Assembly (NCBI GenBank): GCA_023091735.1
Contig: JALKBU010000282.1
Span: 1 to 51,827, forward strand
Origin: Trichomonas tenax
Lineage: Eukaryota > Parabasalia > Trichomonadida > Trichomonadidae
Direction of reading: 5' to 3'
DNA: 51,827 bases
Below the pieces are notes generated by a model, which made no database searches, was not told where the DNA came from, and saw nothing but the letters and a program-made list of their open reading frames with translations. Made by a program: the position numbers and the translations under genes. Shown here in pieces: positions 37,019 to 47,248 of this stretch. Positions within the stretch are counted from its first letter, which is position 1. Every line of letters begins with the position of its first letter.

Positions 37019-39247
37019 TTAATTAGGTCCTTGTGGGTTCATCTTTGGCTTAATGATATCAGAACCTTTATCAAAGATTTCAACACCATTGATTCCAAGT
37101 CTGAACATGATAGAGTTCGATGCTGGACGGGATCCGAAGCTCTTCCTCACTGCACCTTTCGATCTTCTCGTAGAAAGAAGATATGTCTGTGTTTCTGTGA
37201 TAATAGAGTGCTGAAGTGCAAAAGGACCGACACCCGCTGGAGATTTGATTGTGATTCCACGCTTGACTTTGAAGATATGCGGAACTTCTGCTTTGTAGTG
37301 TACAGTTACTTTCTCTTCAGTTTCTGTGACGCTGGCCTTGATATACAAGTTATTCGATAAGTTTTCGCAGCAGAAGGCGTTATAAACAGCGTTTCTTGTG
37401 ATCCTTACAGCTTCGACAATCTTCGCAGAGAGCTCGTCAGCCAATATCTTCATGCACGTGTCGATGAAAGACTGTATTGCCTTCCTGAGAGAGTCAACGG
37501 AGTTCAGAACGAAATCGACCTGGATGTCAAACAAGCTGTCGAGTGCTGCTGTTGACTTTCCTGTTGCTACACACTGCGGAATGGACTCCGTCAATAATTC
37601 GCTCTTAGAAGGTGCGAGATTCGAAGCTGAAATGTGCCCAAGCTTAACAGCAACTTGAAGGCCTCTCACTGAAGTGCTGTCTGCTTGGATACTCTGACTC
37701 GCTTGCGAGTTTATGTGGTAAATGCAGTCGCAGATGAGGAAGAACAAGTTCATCAATCTGTACATGTCTGGAGTCAAGAAATACTCTCTGTTATCGAACT
37801 CCGCCAATGAATTGGTCGCTGGGAAAGCGTGGAAAACAAGCTGCCGGGTGAGTTCCGGTGCTTGCAAAAGCCCGAGAACGATTTTAACGAATCCAATCAT
37901 GTAATCAACTTTCTCGACGATTTGATGTCCATTTGTCTGCTGCGTTGACTTCATAAGGATCTCTGTGACTGTGTCGATGATTTCGAGTCTGAATGATTCC
38001 TTCGTTATTTGTCCATGGTGAAATTTTATCAGTGGATCTTCGATATTCACTGTGGTCACTATGTGTGGCTCGTGTCTGACGTCCAAAGAGCGCCTGCTGT
38101 TGCGCTTGTTGAGGTCGTAGTACTCTGCCTCCTTAGAACGGCGAAATTCTGTGAGATTTGTGATTTTTTCTTCGATTTCTTTGCGAATTAGCGGTAAAAT
38201 GTCTGTTGGCGAGCGCCTGATCTTGTCAAGCATCTCTTTGAGGTTCTCGTAGCCGAAAATTTCCGACATCGTGTACATATCAAGTTCTGTTAAGTTGTAT
38301 CTCGGGAAATTCTCCACATCGATGTGGATGTTCTTCGCCTCCGGTGAATTCGGGTCTGAAATCGCGATATAAAGCGCAGAAATGTGTTGCATCGTGTTTC
38401 TCATTCTAGAAATCCTCACGTCGAGGTCAATTCTCTCGTCCTCATTCATGAACAGCCTCTCCTCATACTGGTTCTTTCTAACAGCGCAAAATATCACATC
38501 TAAGCCAGCTGCGCCTGTCGCCCATCTGTCGTTCAACACTTCGAAGCCTATCATGTCCCTGCCGCTGCATTTGCAGTTTACGAGGTTCCTGACCAATAAT
38601 CCGTAGCTGCCTTTTCTTTTTGGTCCAATCGGGCGATACGCTGGCTTTATATCCTGTGGGTATGCGCAGACGAGGTCAGAAGCGATGATTGTATCTGGTG
38701 TTACGAGAGATGGATCTGAATCTAGCTCGGAAGGTTTGATATTATAATTTAAATGAAGAGGAATGAGATTTTGGTCGACACAGCCGTCGTATATCAGTTG
38801 AATGAAGTGAGATATCTGGGCTATGGGTTCAAATATGTCCCAGAGGAGCCAGAAAGGCCCAGAAGTCGGTTTCACGAATTCTAGATCGATGAACACGTCG
38901 AAGAGTGAGATTTTTCCGATGAACACATCCCTCATCTTGCGTAGGAACCTGTCGACGGTCCCAGGCCAAAGTTCGAACTCGATAATTGTGTTGATGAAAA
39001 TGTCGCAGATGAAAGCGCCTGTTTTCGAAGCTGGCGGTGGTGGAGACTCGATTATCATCGCAAATTGCTGCTGAAGCTCAGGTGTCGATTTTAATAGCGA
39101 AAAAACGATGTAAATACAGAGGTCACGCGGTATTTTTCCCTCTGCATAGCGGCAGAGGACTGCGAGGACGTGATCGCTCTTGTGTTTGGCGTCTTTAAGC
39201 GTTAATTGGACTGAGTTGATGAAGTTTATTAAATCGCAATCTCGCAT
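37019..39247 (-). CDS. Sin3-like histone deacetylase corepressor scaffold
   Basis: 742 residues. The central block matches the Sin3 HDAC-interaction region: PAYRPI (202-207), CSGR (227-230), EVLNDRW (236-242) and KNQYEERLFMNEDERIDLD (258-276), then a long conserved helix ending in KEAEYYDLN with RSLD shortly after. The N-terminus (5-68) looks like a diverged paired amphipathic helix domain. The C-terminal half is helical with a conserved-looking end. In Sin3 complexes this scaffold binds histone deacetylase and represses transcription. At 742 residues it is about half the usual fungal or animal size, with at most one or two PAH domains. The ATG is preceded by TGTCACTTTTCA. Confidence 0.75.
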   Translation of the reverse strand: MRDCDLINFINSVQLTLKDAKHKSDHVLAVLCRYAEGKIPRDLCIYIVFSLLKSTPELQQQFAMIIESPPPPASKTGAFICDIFINTIIEFELWPGTVDRFLRKMRDVFIGKISLFDVFIDLEFVKPTSGPFWLLWDIFEPIAQISHFIQLIYDGCVDQNLIPLHLNYNIKPSELDSDPSLVTPDTIIASDLVCAYPQDIKPAYRPIGPKRKGSYGLLVRNLVNCKCSGRDMIGFEVLNDRWATGAAGLDVIFCAVRKNQYEERLFMNEDERIDLDVRISRMRNTMQHISALYIAISDPNSPEAKNIHIDVENFPRYNLTELDMYTMSEIFGYENLKEMLDKIRRSPTDILPLIRKEIEEKITNLTEFRRSKEAEYYDLNKRNSRRSLDVRHEPHIVTTVNIEDPLIKFHHGQITKESFRLEIIDTVTEILMKSTQQTNGHQIVEKVDYMIGFVKIVLGLLQAPELTRQLVFHAFPATNSLAEFDNREYFLTPDMYRLMNLFFLICDCIYHINSQASQSIQADSTSVRGLQVAVKLGHISASNLAPSKSELLTESIPQCVATGKSTAALDSLFDIQVDFVLNSVDSLRKAIQSFIDTCMKILADELSAKIVEAVRITRNAVYNAFCCENLSNNLYIKASVTETEEKVTVHYKAEVPHIFKVKRGITIKSPAGVGPFALQHSIITETQTYLLSTRRSKGAVRKSFGSRPASNSIMFRLGINGVEIFDKGSDIIKPKMNPQGPN

Positions 39248-39254
39248 TGAAAAG

Positions 39255-39259
39255 TGACA
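39255..39259 (-). promoter_or_regulatory. TGTCA initiator-like site of the Sin3-like gene
   Basis: Coding strand TGTCACTTTTCA directly precedes the ATG. Two TCA sites lie within 12 bp, fitting the trichomonad Inr TCA-Y-W-W. Confidence 0.5.
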
Positions 39260-39425
39260 CTAAATTTTAACTTTTTGGACAATAGCTGCCATTAGCTTCA
39301 ACACATGGAGCATTGTATTAATCCAAAGAGAGGCGATCTGGTTCTAAGTTTTTTTTTTTTGATTTTTGAAAAAAGGAGTGACTTTCGAAAATAAATCGTA
39401 AAATATATCCCGTTTAAATGAAGAC

Positions 39426-41258
39426 TTACTCTTCCATGGCCATTAGGGAAGCATAGACAGTCATAACCATCTGTGGGTTGACCTCATAGATATCTTCTGG
39501 GAGAGCGTAAACTGTGCCGCCGAACTTACGAACCATGGAGAGGACATAGCGAGCGTTCTTGAGAAGATCCTTCTCGTCGTCTGTCTCCATAACGATGGAC
39601 CAGTCGACTGTATCTGGCTTGAGAATGTCGATGAGGTGAATGAGTGGGCGGGAGTCCTTGATTGAAACATCCTTGAAGGACTCGATTCTAGCCTTGCCGT
39701 CGAGCTTATCGTTAGCCCATTTGACGATCTGTTCATCCTTGATACGAGCACCACCACCGAGCTTCTTGAAGACCTTGAGGTAGTTGTAACGCATCATCTG
39801 CCAAAGGAGGGCCATGCAGAGCTTCTGGTTGCCGGAGTTGATATCAGCACCAGAGATACCGACGAGGGAAAGGCCGAGCTTCTTGCCGACTTCAATGCAA
39901 AGGTTGCAGTTCTCGACGCACTTGAACTTGTTGAGCTTTTCGCGGTTGATCTTGAGTCCCTCTGTGCAGCCTGGCTCGATCTTCTCAAACATGTAGAGGA
40001 GAGCGAGGCCGTTGTTAATGCCATCATAAAGGTTGTAGATGAACGGATCGACACCGCAGGAGTTCATCCAAAGGCAGTACTGGCGCTCAAGACGTGTGCC
40101 GGCAGCAGCGAAGAGGGCTTCATCGAGAGCAGCAAGTTCCTTCTCGGAAAGAGCCTCGAGACCTGGGCGTGTGTTGAAAACTGTGGCGACGAAGGCGAGG
40201 TTAAGACGCTGGTTGCCCTTAACGATTTCCTTTGGACCGACGAACTTGCGGCAGTTGATCTTGTCTGCTTCCTGAAGCATGAGCTCAGCACGCTTCATCA
40301 TGTCGGACTCGTTCATTGGCTTCATTGTGCAGCACTCTGGAGCAACCTGCTTGAGGACTGTTGTCATGATCTCAGAGTCGGAGAGATCGTGTGTGAAGTT
40401 TGTTGCTGTTCTCTTAGAACCAGCGTGCTCAAGGTGGTAGTTGAGCCAGCGGAGAAGGAGCTGTTCTGGGGAAAGCTTGAGGAGGTCAGCGAGTGTCTCT
40501 CCTGGCTTAAGAAGTCTGAAAAGTTCTGGATGGTTTGTAAGGTTGACTGTCTTAAGGAGGGACATACGGACGATCTGCCATGTGAGACCGAGGACAAGGT
40601 GGACTGTGCCATCACGGATATCTGTGTTACCAATGTTGATTGTTGAGATACCGATGGACTTGGCAGAGTTGAGAGCGAGGTCGATGTTCTGGGCAGCTGT
40701 GTATGTGTTGAGCTTCTTGCCCTTGACAATAACACGCTCATCGATTGTGTCTGCCTGAGCGAGGTTAACCATCTTACAGAGAAGGATACCATCGCCGAGC
40801 TTCTTGAAGATGTCGTCGTTCTCTGGATTGATTGGGAGGATGTGTGCGAGATCCTCATCGCCCTCGAGGCAGGAGTTGATGTGGTTGACGAAACCAGTGA
40901 CTTCTTCCTGAGCATAAGATCTCTCAGCGCCGGACTTGGACTTGATCTTGATCATAGCGGCGTGCTTCTTGAGGCCCTCAGCGAAAGCAGAGGACTTACC
41001 TTCCTTTTCATCCTGGAAAATCTGCAAGAATTCTGGGAAGGAAAGCTGGCCATCGCCATCTGTATCGTACAGGGCAATATCCTTCTTAGCCTGAGCGACG
41101 GTGATTGTCTGGCCCAATTCGCCGAAGAGACGGACGATGCCTTTGTCCTGAATCATGCCATTATCAGCGAGGTTGTTGAAGTGGTCCGCGGCGGCGTTGA
41201 CCTCCGACTGGGACAGCTTCGGGAAGTTCTTGTAATAGTCAGCTGCGTTAACAGACAT
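39426..41258 (-). CDS. Fimbrin/plastin actin-bundling protein
   Basis: 610 residues from ATG 41258 (MSVNAADYYKNF); the frame opens 16 codons further up, but that part contains the initiator. A pair of EF-hands comes first, with one full loop, DTDGDGQLSFPE, near residues 62-73. Four calponin-homology domains follow in two actin-binding pairs, seen in INPENDDIFKKLGDGILLCKMVN, LLRWLNYHLEHAG, LWMNSCGVDPFIYNLYDG and the last near LIHLIDILKPDTVDW. Length and order match fimbrin. The GC content of the coding region is higher than its neighbours, as expected for a highly expressed gene. It bundles actin filaments. Confidence 0.96.
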   Translation of the reverse strand: MSVNAADYYKNFPKLSQSEVNAAADHFNNLADNGMIQDKGIVRLFGELGQTITVAQAKKDIALYDTDGDGQLSFPEFLQIFQDEKEGKSSAFAEGLKKHAAMIKIKSKSGAERSYAQEEVTGFVNHINSCLEGDEDLAHILPINPENDDIFKKLGDGILLCKMVNLAQADTIDERVIVKGKKLNTYTAAQNIDLALNSAKSIGISTINIGNTDIRDGTVHLVLGLTWQIVRMSLLKTVNLTNHPELFRLLKPGETLADLLKLSPEQLLLRWLNYHLEHAGSKRTATNFTHDLSDSEIMTTVLKQVAPECCTMKPMNESDMMKRAELMLQEADKINCRKFVGPKEIVKGNQRLNLAFVATVFNTRPGLEALSEKELAALDEALFAAAGTRLERQYCLWMNSCGVDPFIYNLYDGINNGLALLYMFEKIEPGCTEGLKINREKLNKFKCVENCNLCIEVGKKLGLSLVGISGADINSGNQKLCMALLWQMMRYNYLKVFKKLGGGARIKDEQIVKWANDKLDGKARIESFKDVSIKDSRPLIHLIDILKPDTVDWSIVMETDDEKDLLKNARYVLSMVRKFGGTVYALPEDIYEVNPQMVMTVYASLMAMEE

Positions 41259-41910
41259 ATTAAGAATGTGATGTGAATAAAAAGTGACATTAAATTGAAA
41301 GGACAATCACTTCCGTTTTTCTTTATTTTTCGATGTTTTTGGGGCTTGCTACTGAAAATTATCCCATTATTATAAAATTCTGTCAAATTTATGCAGGTGA
41401 TTGTCCTCTCTCTAATTTTCATTCCATCAGTCATTTTATGGCCTGAAGAATGTAAAAATAAAGGTTTCAGGACATTTTGAGATTTTATAGTGCCACTTCA
41501 CTTCGTCTTCTCATCTACTGCGATCTAATACTGGTCCTCTCCCCCGTGATCCGCGGACCCATGGATGACATTTTATAGAATGAATCGGGCATCTTTTGTT
41601 TTTCGATGTGAGAAATTGCCAATTGTTCGAATTACAAACTGATGACATTATCGCAAATAGCTCTGCTGATGGGAGATGTGTTGGTACATGTGCGATTTGT
41701 GGAAATTCAGCACAAATTAAATTTGGCAAAATAAATATTAATCTGAGTAAGTAATTTCACTTCTAATATTCTAAATCTATCACAAAAATTGTTGCTATTT
41801 TATGATTTGATTAACATGTATAATGCTTTAATTAAATAAGAATTGAGAAAATAACATAAAATTATGCAAAAAAAAGAATAATGAGAGAACAAAAATTTAG
41901 TATTTGATTC
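41259..41910. other. Non-coding stretch upstream of fimbrin
   Basis: It includes the fimbrin promoter: TGTCACTTTTTATTCACATC, with TGACA at 41285-41289 on the plus strand. A GC-richer patch at 41510-41575 is unexplained. No gene recognised. Confidence 0.5.
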
Positions 41911-42612
41911 ATGAGTCGAAGTTTTTGGGTCGATGATCCTGAAGATTCCAGTGACGATGACAACGTTTGGACATCTAAGGGCATTGCATCATCCCAGAAA
42001 CCTCATAATAAGCAAGGAAATGATAAATCAGGAGGTTGGAAGTCCAACAAGTCATCCAATGAACATCCTTCACAGAAAAATAGTTCAACCTCAAAGAGTA
42101 ATGAGCAAAAACCAGAAGATCCAGATACAGAGACTTACACAAGGCCAAAAATAACAAAAGATACTTCTGGAGGCTGGAAAAAGAACAAAAGCAAGAAAAA
42201 CACAGAAAATGCAGCACTTCCGAGTTCAGATACTTTTAGATGGGGTGATGTTTCTGATTCTGATGAAGAAATATTTAGAAACACTAAAATTTCCACGAAA
42301 CCAGACTCTTCACAACAAGCACCATCAATTATTCCACCAACTTCTATGAATACTTACACAAATCAAAATCAACAAAATCAATATCTTCCTCCTACAACGC
42401 AAATCACATATCAAGCACCACCAGAACAAGCAAGCGAAAATATTCTCGATATCAAAGGTGAAGCAGAAGTTGAAGTTGTTGGATGGAATACAAAATGGAC
42501 ATTAAAAGACCTTGGAAAGGACTGGAAAATCCTTCCTAATGTTTATGGAGGAGGCTTTCCCGAAGAAAGTAAAAAGAAACCGAACTTCAATAGAAACAGA
42601 TCTCTTGATTAA
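41911..42612 (+). CDS. Ser/Asn/Lys-rich hypothetical protein
   Basis: 233 residues. Recognisable features are an N-terminal SFWVDDPEDSSDDD, two SGGWK(S/K)NKS repeats, a GDVSDSDEEIF motif and a C-terminal GWNTKWTLKDLGKDWKILP. Acidic Ser clusters look like casein kinase 2 sites. The middle is Gln/Asn/Pro-rich and probably disordered. No family is recognised. The ATG is preceded by TTGATTC, so TCATG contains an initiator-like TCA. It is divergent from fimbrin by 652 bp and convergent with the DENN gene, whose stop is 169 bp away. Confidence 0.75.
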   Translation: MSRSFWVDDPEDSSDDDNVWTSKGIASSQKPHNKQGNDKSGGWKSNKSSNEHPSQKNSSTSKSNEQKPEDPDTETYTRPKITKDTSGGWKKNKSKKNTENAALPSSDTFRWGDVSDSDEEIFRNTKISTKPDSSQQAPSIIPPTSMNTYTNQNQQNQYLPPTTQITYQAPPEQASENILDIKGEAEVEVVGWNTKWTLKDLGKDWKILPNVYGGGFPEESKKKPNFNRNRSLD

Positions 42613-42781
42613 CTAAATTGTTTTGTATGTTTATTATATATTAAAAGCACTGTTTATGGCTAAGATATTTTCTAATGATTGAGGGAATTGATTTTAAAAT
42701 TTCTATTTACATACAAAAAAACAAAACAAAATAACATTACACAAAAACCTGCATAGTATTCGTATCATTGTATTATGAGTA

Positions 42782-44383
42782 TTAGAAATCTACTTCGTCA
42801 TCGATTTCGAGTGGCGAACATTCAACACCAGTCGCTGACATCTTGATGAGGTCAACCTCATCAGTCTTCTTATCGCAGAAGTTCGCAAATGCTGCGGACT
42901 GAGAAAACAAGTGATAAAATTCTTGCGCATCTTGTGGAACAGTATCGAGGAAAAGCTGCCTGTTAAATATAGTGACAGGGCGTTCTGGGTCTGTGCTATC
43001 TGTTACGAAGCATGGCGCGATCATGTCGTTGATATCTGGGGCAATATGAGAAGTGAAAGCGAACATAATTTTTTCGACTGTTTCATGGTCGAATATGTAT
43101 TTCTGGTAGTGGTAGTACATGAATTGAGAAGGCATTGAGTGCATATCCATATTCTTGAAGAATGAATAATAATTTTGGTTGAATGAAGGCGAAGAAAAGA
43201 TCGTCTTCTTGATTGACCTCTGAGGTACTGTGATTTTCTCGCGATATTCTTCAAGGATGTCCTTCAATCTCCTAATCAATCCATCTCTGTTCGGGAGATG
43301 GACAACGCGTGGGCACTTGATTTTACCTGTCTCGAGGTCAACGAACGTTGCATTCTCATCGAGCACAATCTCGGACATGTCTGTGGACTTTAATACACCG
43401 GCGATGTATGGAACTGGGGAATTTAAGAGGCCGATGAAACGGTCCTTGTTGACAATGTAAGGGAAGAGAGGAGTTTTGAACGGAAATGGAGAAATGATTG
43501 CTCGGACAGCTAAAACAGCGAAAGATAATTCGCGAATATTATCAGATTGGAATATGATATAATTTCCAAGCAGGGCGTTCGTATATATGCTAACGATATC
43601 AGGGATACTCAAATGGGAGAACAAAACATCCAAACAACATTGGGCAATCAAATTCGTGTCGCTTGCAGCTGCAGGAACAAACAAGTTGAGAGTGCCCGTG
43701 AGAGGGAACACCTGTTCGTTGTAGCGCTTGATCGCTATCGATCTGTATAAGTAAATTTGATTCAAGAAAACCTTCTTTGGCTGCATTCCAGGCCATATTC
43801 CGCAGCCCCACTTTCTGTCAAGGTCCGGCAGAGTCTCTCCTCTAACAACAGGTTTCTTGTTGACTGAAGTGAGTCGGTATTCGGCCATTTTATGGAGTGT
43901 CGTCGCCAGGAAATACAGGAACTGAAAGTGGCACGCGAGGATTGGGATCGACGTCAGGAGGCAGAAAACGAACGGATATTCAGCGGTTATCTCGTTCGCG
44001 AAAAATGGCAGTGGCTGAGTGACAACTTTGAATTTGGCACAGACGCCGTAGTATGTTGTTCCCTCTCCTCCAAACTTGAATACATATAAATCGAAAAGGG
44101 CCCTCTTTTTCTTCTTTTCGTTGCTCGTTAGTTTTTCGAAGCCATCTGGGAAGCACTGGTGTGTCAGCTGGTACATGTCATCCGGGCACAGCAGCAATGG
44201 CGATGCTGGAAATAACGTGATAATCTTCGGTCCCTTTATTTCTGATTCATTTTCGACAAATGGAGCGCCGACAATCATGAAATGCTCAATCATGTTACGC
44301 ATGTTCTTGTCGACTTTCACTACGCCCGTGAATATTCCGGAACTGCGCTTTAGTTCAAGAGATCTATATATAGACAAATCCAT
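42782..44383 (-). CDS. DENN-domain protein, likely Rab guanine-nucleotide exchange factor
   Basis: 533 residues with a tripartite DENN layout. The upstream part has FIVGAPF-like MIVGAPF near 37, then TYYGVCAKF near 115 and PFVFCLLTSIP near 135. The central part has LIAQCCLDVLFSHLSIPDIVSIYTNALLGNYIIFQSDN, the classical cDENN pattern, ending in a SPVPYIAGV motif near 340. The helical C-terminal third is the probable dDENN. Family members load GTP on Rab GTPases on membranes. The ATG is preceded by TTATCATGG, and TGACA lies 18-22 bp upstream. Which Rab it acts on is unknown. Confidence 0.8.
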   Translation of the reverse strand: MDLSIYRSLELKRSSGIFTGVVKVDKNMRNMIEHFMIVGAPFVENESEIKGPKIITLFPASPLLLCPDDMYQLTHQCFPDGFEKLTSNEKKKKRALFDLYVFKFGGEGTTYYGVCAKFKVVTQPLPFFANEITAEYPFVFCLLTSIPILACHFQFLYFLATTLHKMAEYRLTSVNKKPVVRGETLPDLDRKWGCGIWPGMQPKKVFLNQIYLYRSIAIKRYNEQVFPLTGTLNLFVPAAASDTNLIAQCCLDVLFSHLSIPDIVSIYTNALLGNYIIFQSDNIRELSFAVLAVRAIISPFPFKTPLFPYIVNKDRFIGLLNSPVPYIAGVLKSTDMSEIVLDENATFVDLETGKIKCPRVVHLPNRDGLIRRLKDILEEYREKITVPQRSIKKTIFSSPSFNQNYYSFFKNMDMHSMPSQFMYYHYQKYIFDHETVEKIMFAFTSHIAPDINDMIAPCFVTDSTDPERPVTIFNRQLFLDTVPQDAQEFYHLFSQSAAFANFCDKKTDEVDLIKMSATGVECSPLEIDDEVDF

Positions 44384-44400
44384 GATAATTTTTTTTATCC

Positions 44401-44405
44401 TGTCA
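44401..44405 (-). promoter_or_regulatory. TGACA upstream of the DENN gene
   Basis: Coding strand GCTGACAGGATAAAA, 18 bp before the ATG at 44383. Confidence 0.35.
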
Positions 44406-44540
44406 GCTTTGTTGAAAATTTAAACATTGTCTATTAATCCACGGAGAAATTTAGTTATTTTCCGCATTTTCAGCACTGTGCCATGCGATTTGTGCTATAA
44501 TTTGTCGATTACAAATTTACACCAGTTTGGCTCTAATAGG

Positions 44541-44600
44541 AAAAAACAGAGACATGCTGAACTCGAACCAGCGACGATAAGCCGAGACTCTACCATTATT
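44541..44600 (-). ncRNA. tRNA-like element, deleted in the anticodon region
   Basis: Minus strand: B-box GGTTCGAGTTC (44559-44569), a T-arm 44556-44572 with all five pairs, followed by ATGTCTCTG and T6 (44541-44546). Upstream, ATGGTAGAGTCTCGGCTTATC looks like a D-loop and the 5' side of an anticodon stem, but the 3' side of that stem is absent, and no acceptor partner was found. It is a probable decayed tRNA or tRNA-derived element. Confidence 0.35.
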
Positions 44601-44820
44601 TTTTTATTTGTCCGAGATAGTATTCTATATTTTTTGTTAAGAGAAATAATTTTCATTTAAAATATGATTATTATACAATATGGAAATGCAAAATGCATCA
44701 AAATTTTTAATTTTGTGCCAATTTCTCAAAATCTGTTCCGTCAATGCGCATTTTTTCAGGGTTACATAATCTCTACATATTAACCTGAGTCTAACCCTTT
44801 AATATTATGAATCTGACAAA

Positions 44821-45702
44821 ATGCACTGTCAAAAACATTTTTTTTTTCAAATGCTGATTTGGCTTCCTTTCCTTGCTAACAGCAAACTTATATGCGACGA
44901 TATTGTGACAGTCGGGGATTCCATTCTTAGGTTAAATCCGGATGTTCCTACTGACAAAGTTCGCTGTTACCACAGCGATGTGAAAACATTGTACTTCTTC
45001 AATTCCGTTAAAAACGTTGATTTGGAATTCTGCACAACAGATGACCAAAGTCTCGAACAAAATTGCGTTACATCTACACCAGAACATCCGATAGTTTCTT
45101 ATGTCTTTCCAAACTCTGGTAGACTGAAATTCAAACCGAAAAACGAAACTTTCCAGCTCGGTCTTCACATTGTACCAGTAGCACTTTGCGATAATATCAC
45201 AATATCTACTAAATCAATGCATAGATTCGATCCTGTTGGAGCAATCTGTATGGTTTCTGGTGGCATCCCCGACGTTTCGGTTACTCATATCAATTCAATA
45301 AATACAGGCTCCAATGTCAAATACATTGATGCCAACTTGCAAGAATCAAAGATCCCTGATGGTGACATCATGAAGAACCAAAAGGTTGTTGGTTACTACA
45401 TGAATGGCATGTTGGATGCAGGATTCCACGTGTATGCTATCGCTTCAGGATCAGACATTAATATTAATTACGAAGGCCAAGTAAATATGAACGGTCCAAC
45501 ATATGTAGATGGCTATGAACCAAGTATAGATGATGATACTTCTAGTAGTAGCACCACGAAACCAGCCAAGATTAACTTTATGATGATAATCATAGTTATT
45601 TCTGCTGTTGGTTTTGTTGTTGCTGGCATCGCTCTTGCTGCGTTCTTCTTGATTCACAAGACCAAGAAGTACTACACCGAGATTCCAAATGAAAAATTCT
45701 AA
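44821..45702 (+). CDS. Type I membrane protein with signal peptide, unrecognised
   Basis: 293 residues. A signal peptide spans about 1-21 (FFFQMLIWLPFLANS), followed by an extracellular domain of about 225 residues with 6 to 8 Cys and N-glycosylation sequons. A Ser/Thr linker (SSSSTTKPA), a membrane span near 253-276 (MMIIIVISAVGFVVAGIALAAFF in part) and a 15-residue tail (HKTKKYYTEIPNEKF) follow. The tail has a Tyr pair near a possible sorting signal. The family is not known. TGACA is three bases before the ATG (TCTGACAAAATG). It is likely a surface or endosomal protein; the domain is probably beta-rich. Confidence 0.8.
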   Translation: MHCQKHFFFQMLIWLPFLANSKLICDDIVTVGDSILRLNPDVPTDKVRCYHSDVKTLYFFNSVKNVDLEFCTTDDQSLEQNCVTSTPEHPIVSYVFPNSGRLKFKPKNETFQLGLHIVPVALCDNITISTKSMHRFDPVGAICMVSGGIPDVSVTHINSINTGSNVKYIDANLQESKIPDGDIMKNQKVVGYYMNGMLDAGFHVYAIASGSDININYEGQVNMNGPTYVDGYEPSIDDDTSSSSTTKPAKINFMMIIIVISAVGFVVAGIALAAFFLIHKTKKYYTEIPNEKF

Positions 45703-46220
45703 TAATATTTTTTCTTTGAGGAAATTATTAAACTTATCAAAATTAATTCTATAAACCTATAGCAAGATTTTTGGCATTACTCCAGAAGCCATATTTCAGA
45801 TCATAAAATTTCATAGATTTACTAGGGGTTACATGTCATATGAACACCATCTATTTGAGCACGGATGTGTTGGAATATCACGAGCATGAATTAATTCTTC
45901 AATTAGAAAAATATCAAATAAAAATATTCGCTCGTAAATCAAATTATTGTCTGCTATATCTAAACCTTATTGCATGGTGCATTACTGTTATGAACCGGAT
46001 TTCGACATTTGTCATTCTGACACGTAACTTGATATAGCAAGGCTGTTTTTAGTATATATCATATGTGTCATATAAAAATATAGATTATTGTGAAGTTTTC
46101 ACATTTTAGGCCGAAAATTAAAATCTCGTCTCGAATATCTTATAGATGTAAAGCATTTGAACTCATACATATAACTTACATCCAAATAGCTTGCATATCC
46201 TATATACAGTTATACAAATA

Positions 46221-46746
46221 TTTGATTATTTATATATGATATCTCAGATTTGGGCAAAAAACATGGTATTCGTCCAAAACAAAACAATATTAACATACTA
46301 TACATTGTGTCGTTGATATGCGCATAAATATTTTATTGAAATTTCGTTTTTTAAAAACATTCAATAGATCCATACATAAAAATAAATGTTTTTCATATCA
46401 TGGCATTACTACCGATAAGTAAGAACGGTGTATGCTATTCTATCAAAGACTTAAATGCTAGAAGTAAAAAAACTATGTAAATGCAGTTGCATCTTACATC
46501 AATATCGTGAACAACATAAATTGCAGATAATATGTCAATATATATGAGACATAGATAAGTGTTATATAGATTTAGTTGGAAAATGAACTAATTTTTGAAA
46601 ACATTGAATAATTTCTAAAATTTTATATTTATGAACAATAAACCATGTGATAAGATAAAGCAGATGTAACATATAAATATTGTTTTGCTTTGGACGAATA
46701 CCATGTTTTTTGCCCAAATCTCAGATATCATATATAAATAATCAAA
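46221..46746. mobile_element. 526-bp element with 71-bp terminal inverted repeats
   Basis: Arms 46221-46291 and 46676-46746 are reverse complements at 69 of 71 positions, outer ends TTTGATTATT and AATAATCAAA. The 384-bp interior is AT-rich with no gene. Bases immediately outside the arms show no clear target-site duplication. A MITE or other non-autonomous DNA transposon fits. Confidence 0.7.
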
Positions 46747-47248
46747 TCGATGAAAAATGTTTTAACCTTACAAGTACCGGTAAAACTGAATATTGGCCAC
46801 TTTTTCGAATAGTCGAAAAGTACCACAATTCATGAGTTCACGCGTTTTGATGAAAGCGTTTTTAAGTCTTTTCTGCTTAGAAATCAACTCAGAGCTATGG
46901 AAATAGATAAAAAACTATATAGAAGGATGCTCAAGCCTTTATTGCGAAAAATGTTCAAATTTACAAAAATATATATTTTCTTTCTGAAATTTAGCATTCT
47001 GCTAAGTAGAATAAATCTTTTCATTTAATGCAAGCCGAACTAAGCTTCGCCATGGCATTTTCTAAGGCCTTAGTATTTTTTTACGAGATGCTCTGAAATT
47101 TAACATTTTGCAAACCTCTAACTCATCACAGTCCAATCCTCGATCATTCCTAAGTATTTTCAAGTCGTTTTGATGATAAGCTGATGCAATTAAAATGATG
47201 ATCATCCAACTTCACTCGGTCTGCATATGTTAGTCTTCATCTATTGCT

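Noticed and set aside
41511..41575. GC-rich patch as tRNA or snRNA
   Set aside because: No B-box, no clover-leaf and no T-run end; left as an unexplained patch.
45840..46037. 65-codon frame after the type I membrane protein
   Set aside because: No domain and composition like intergenic sequence.
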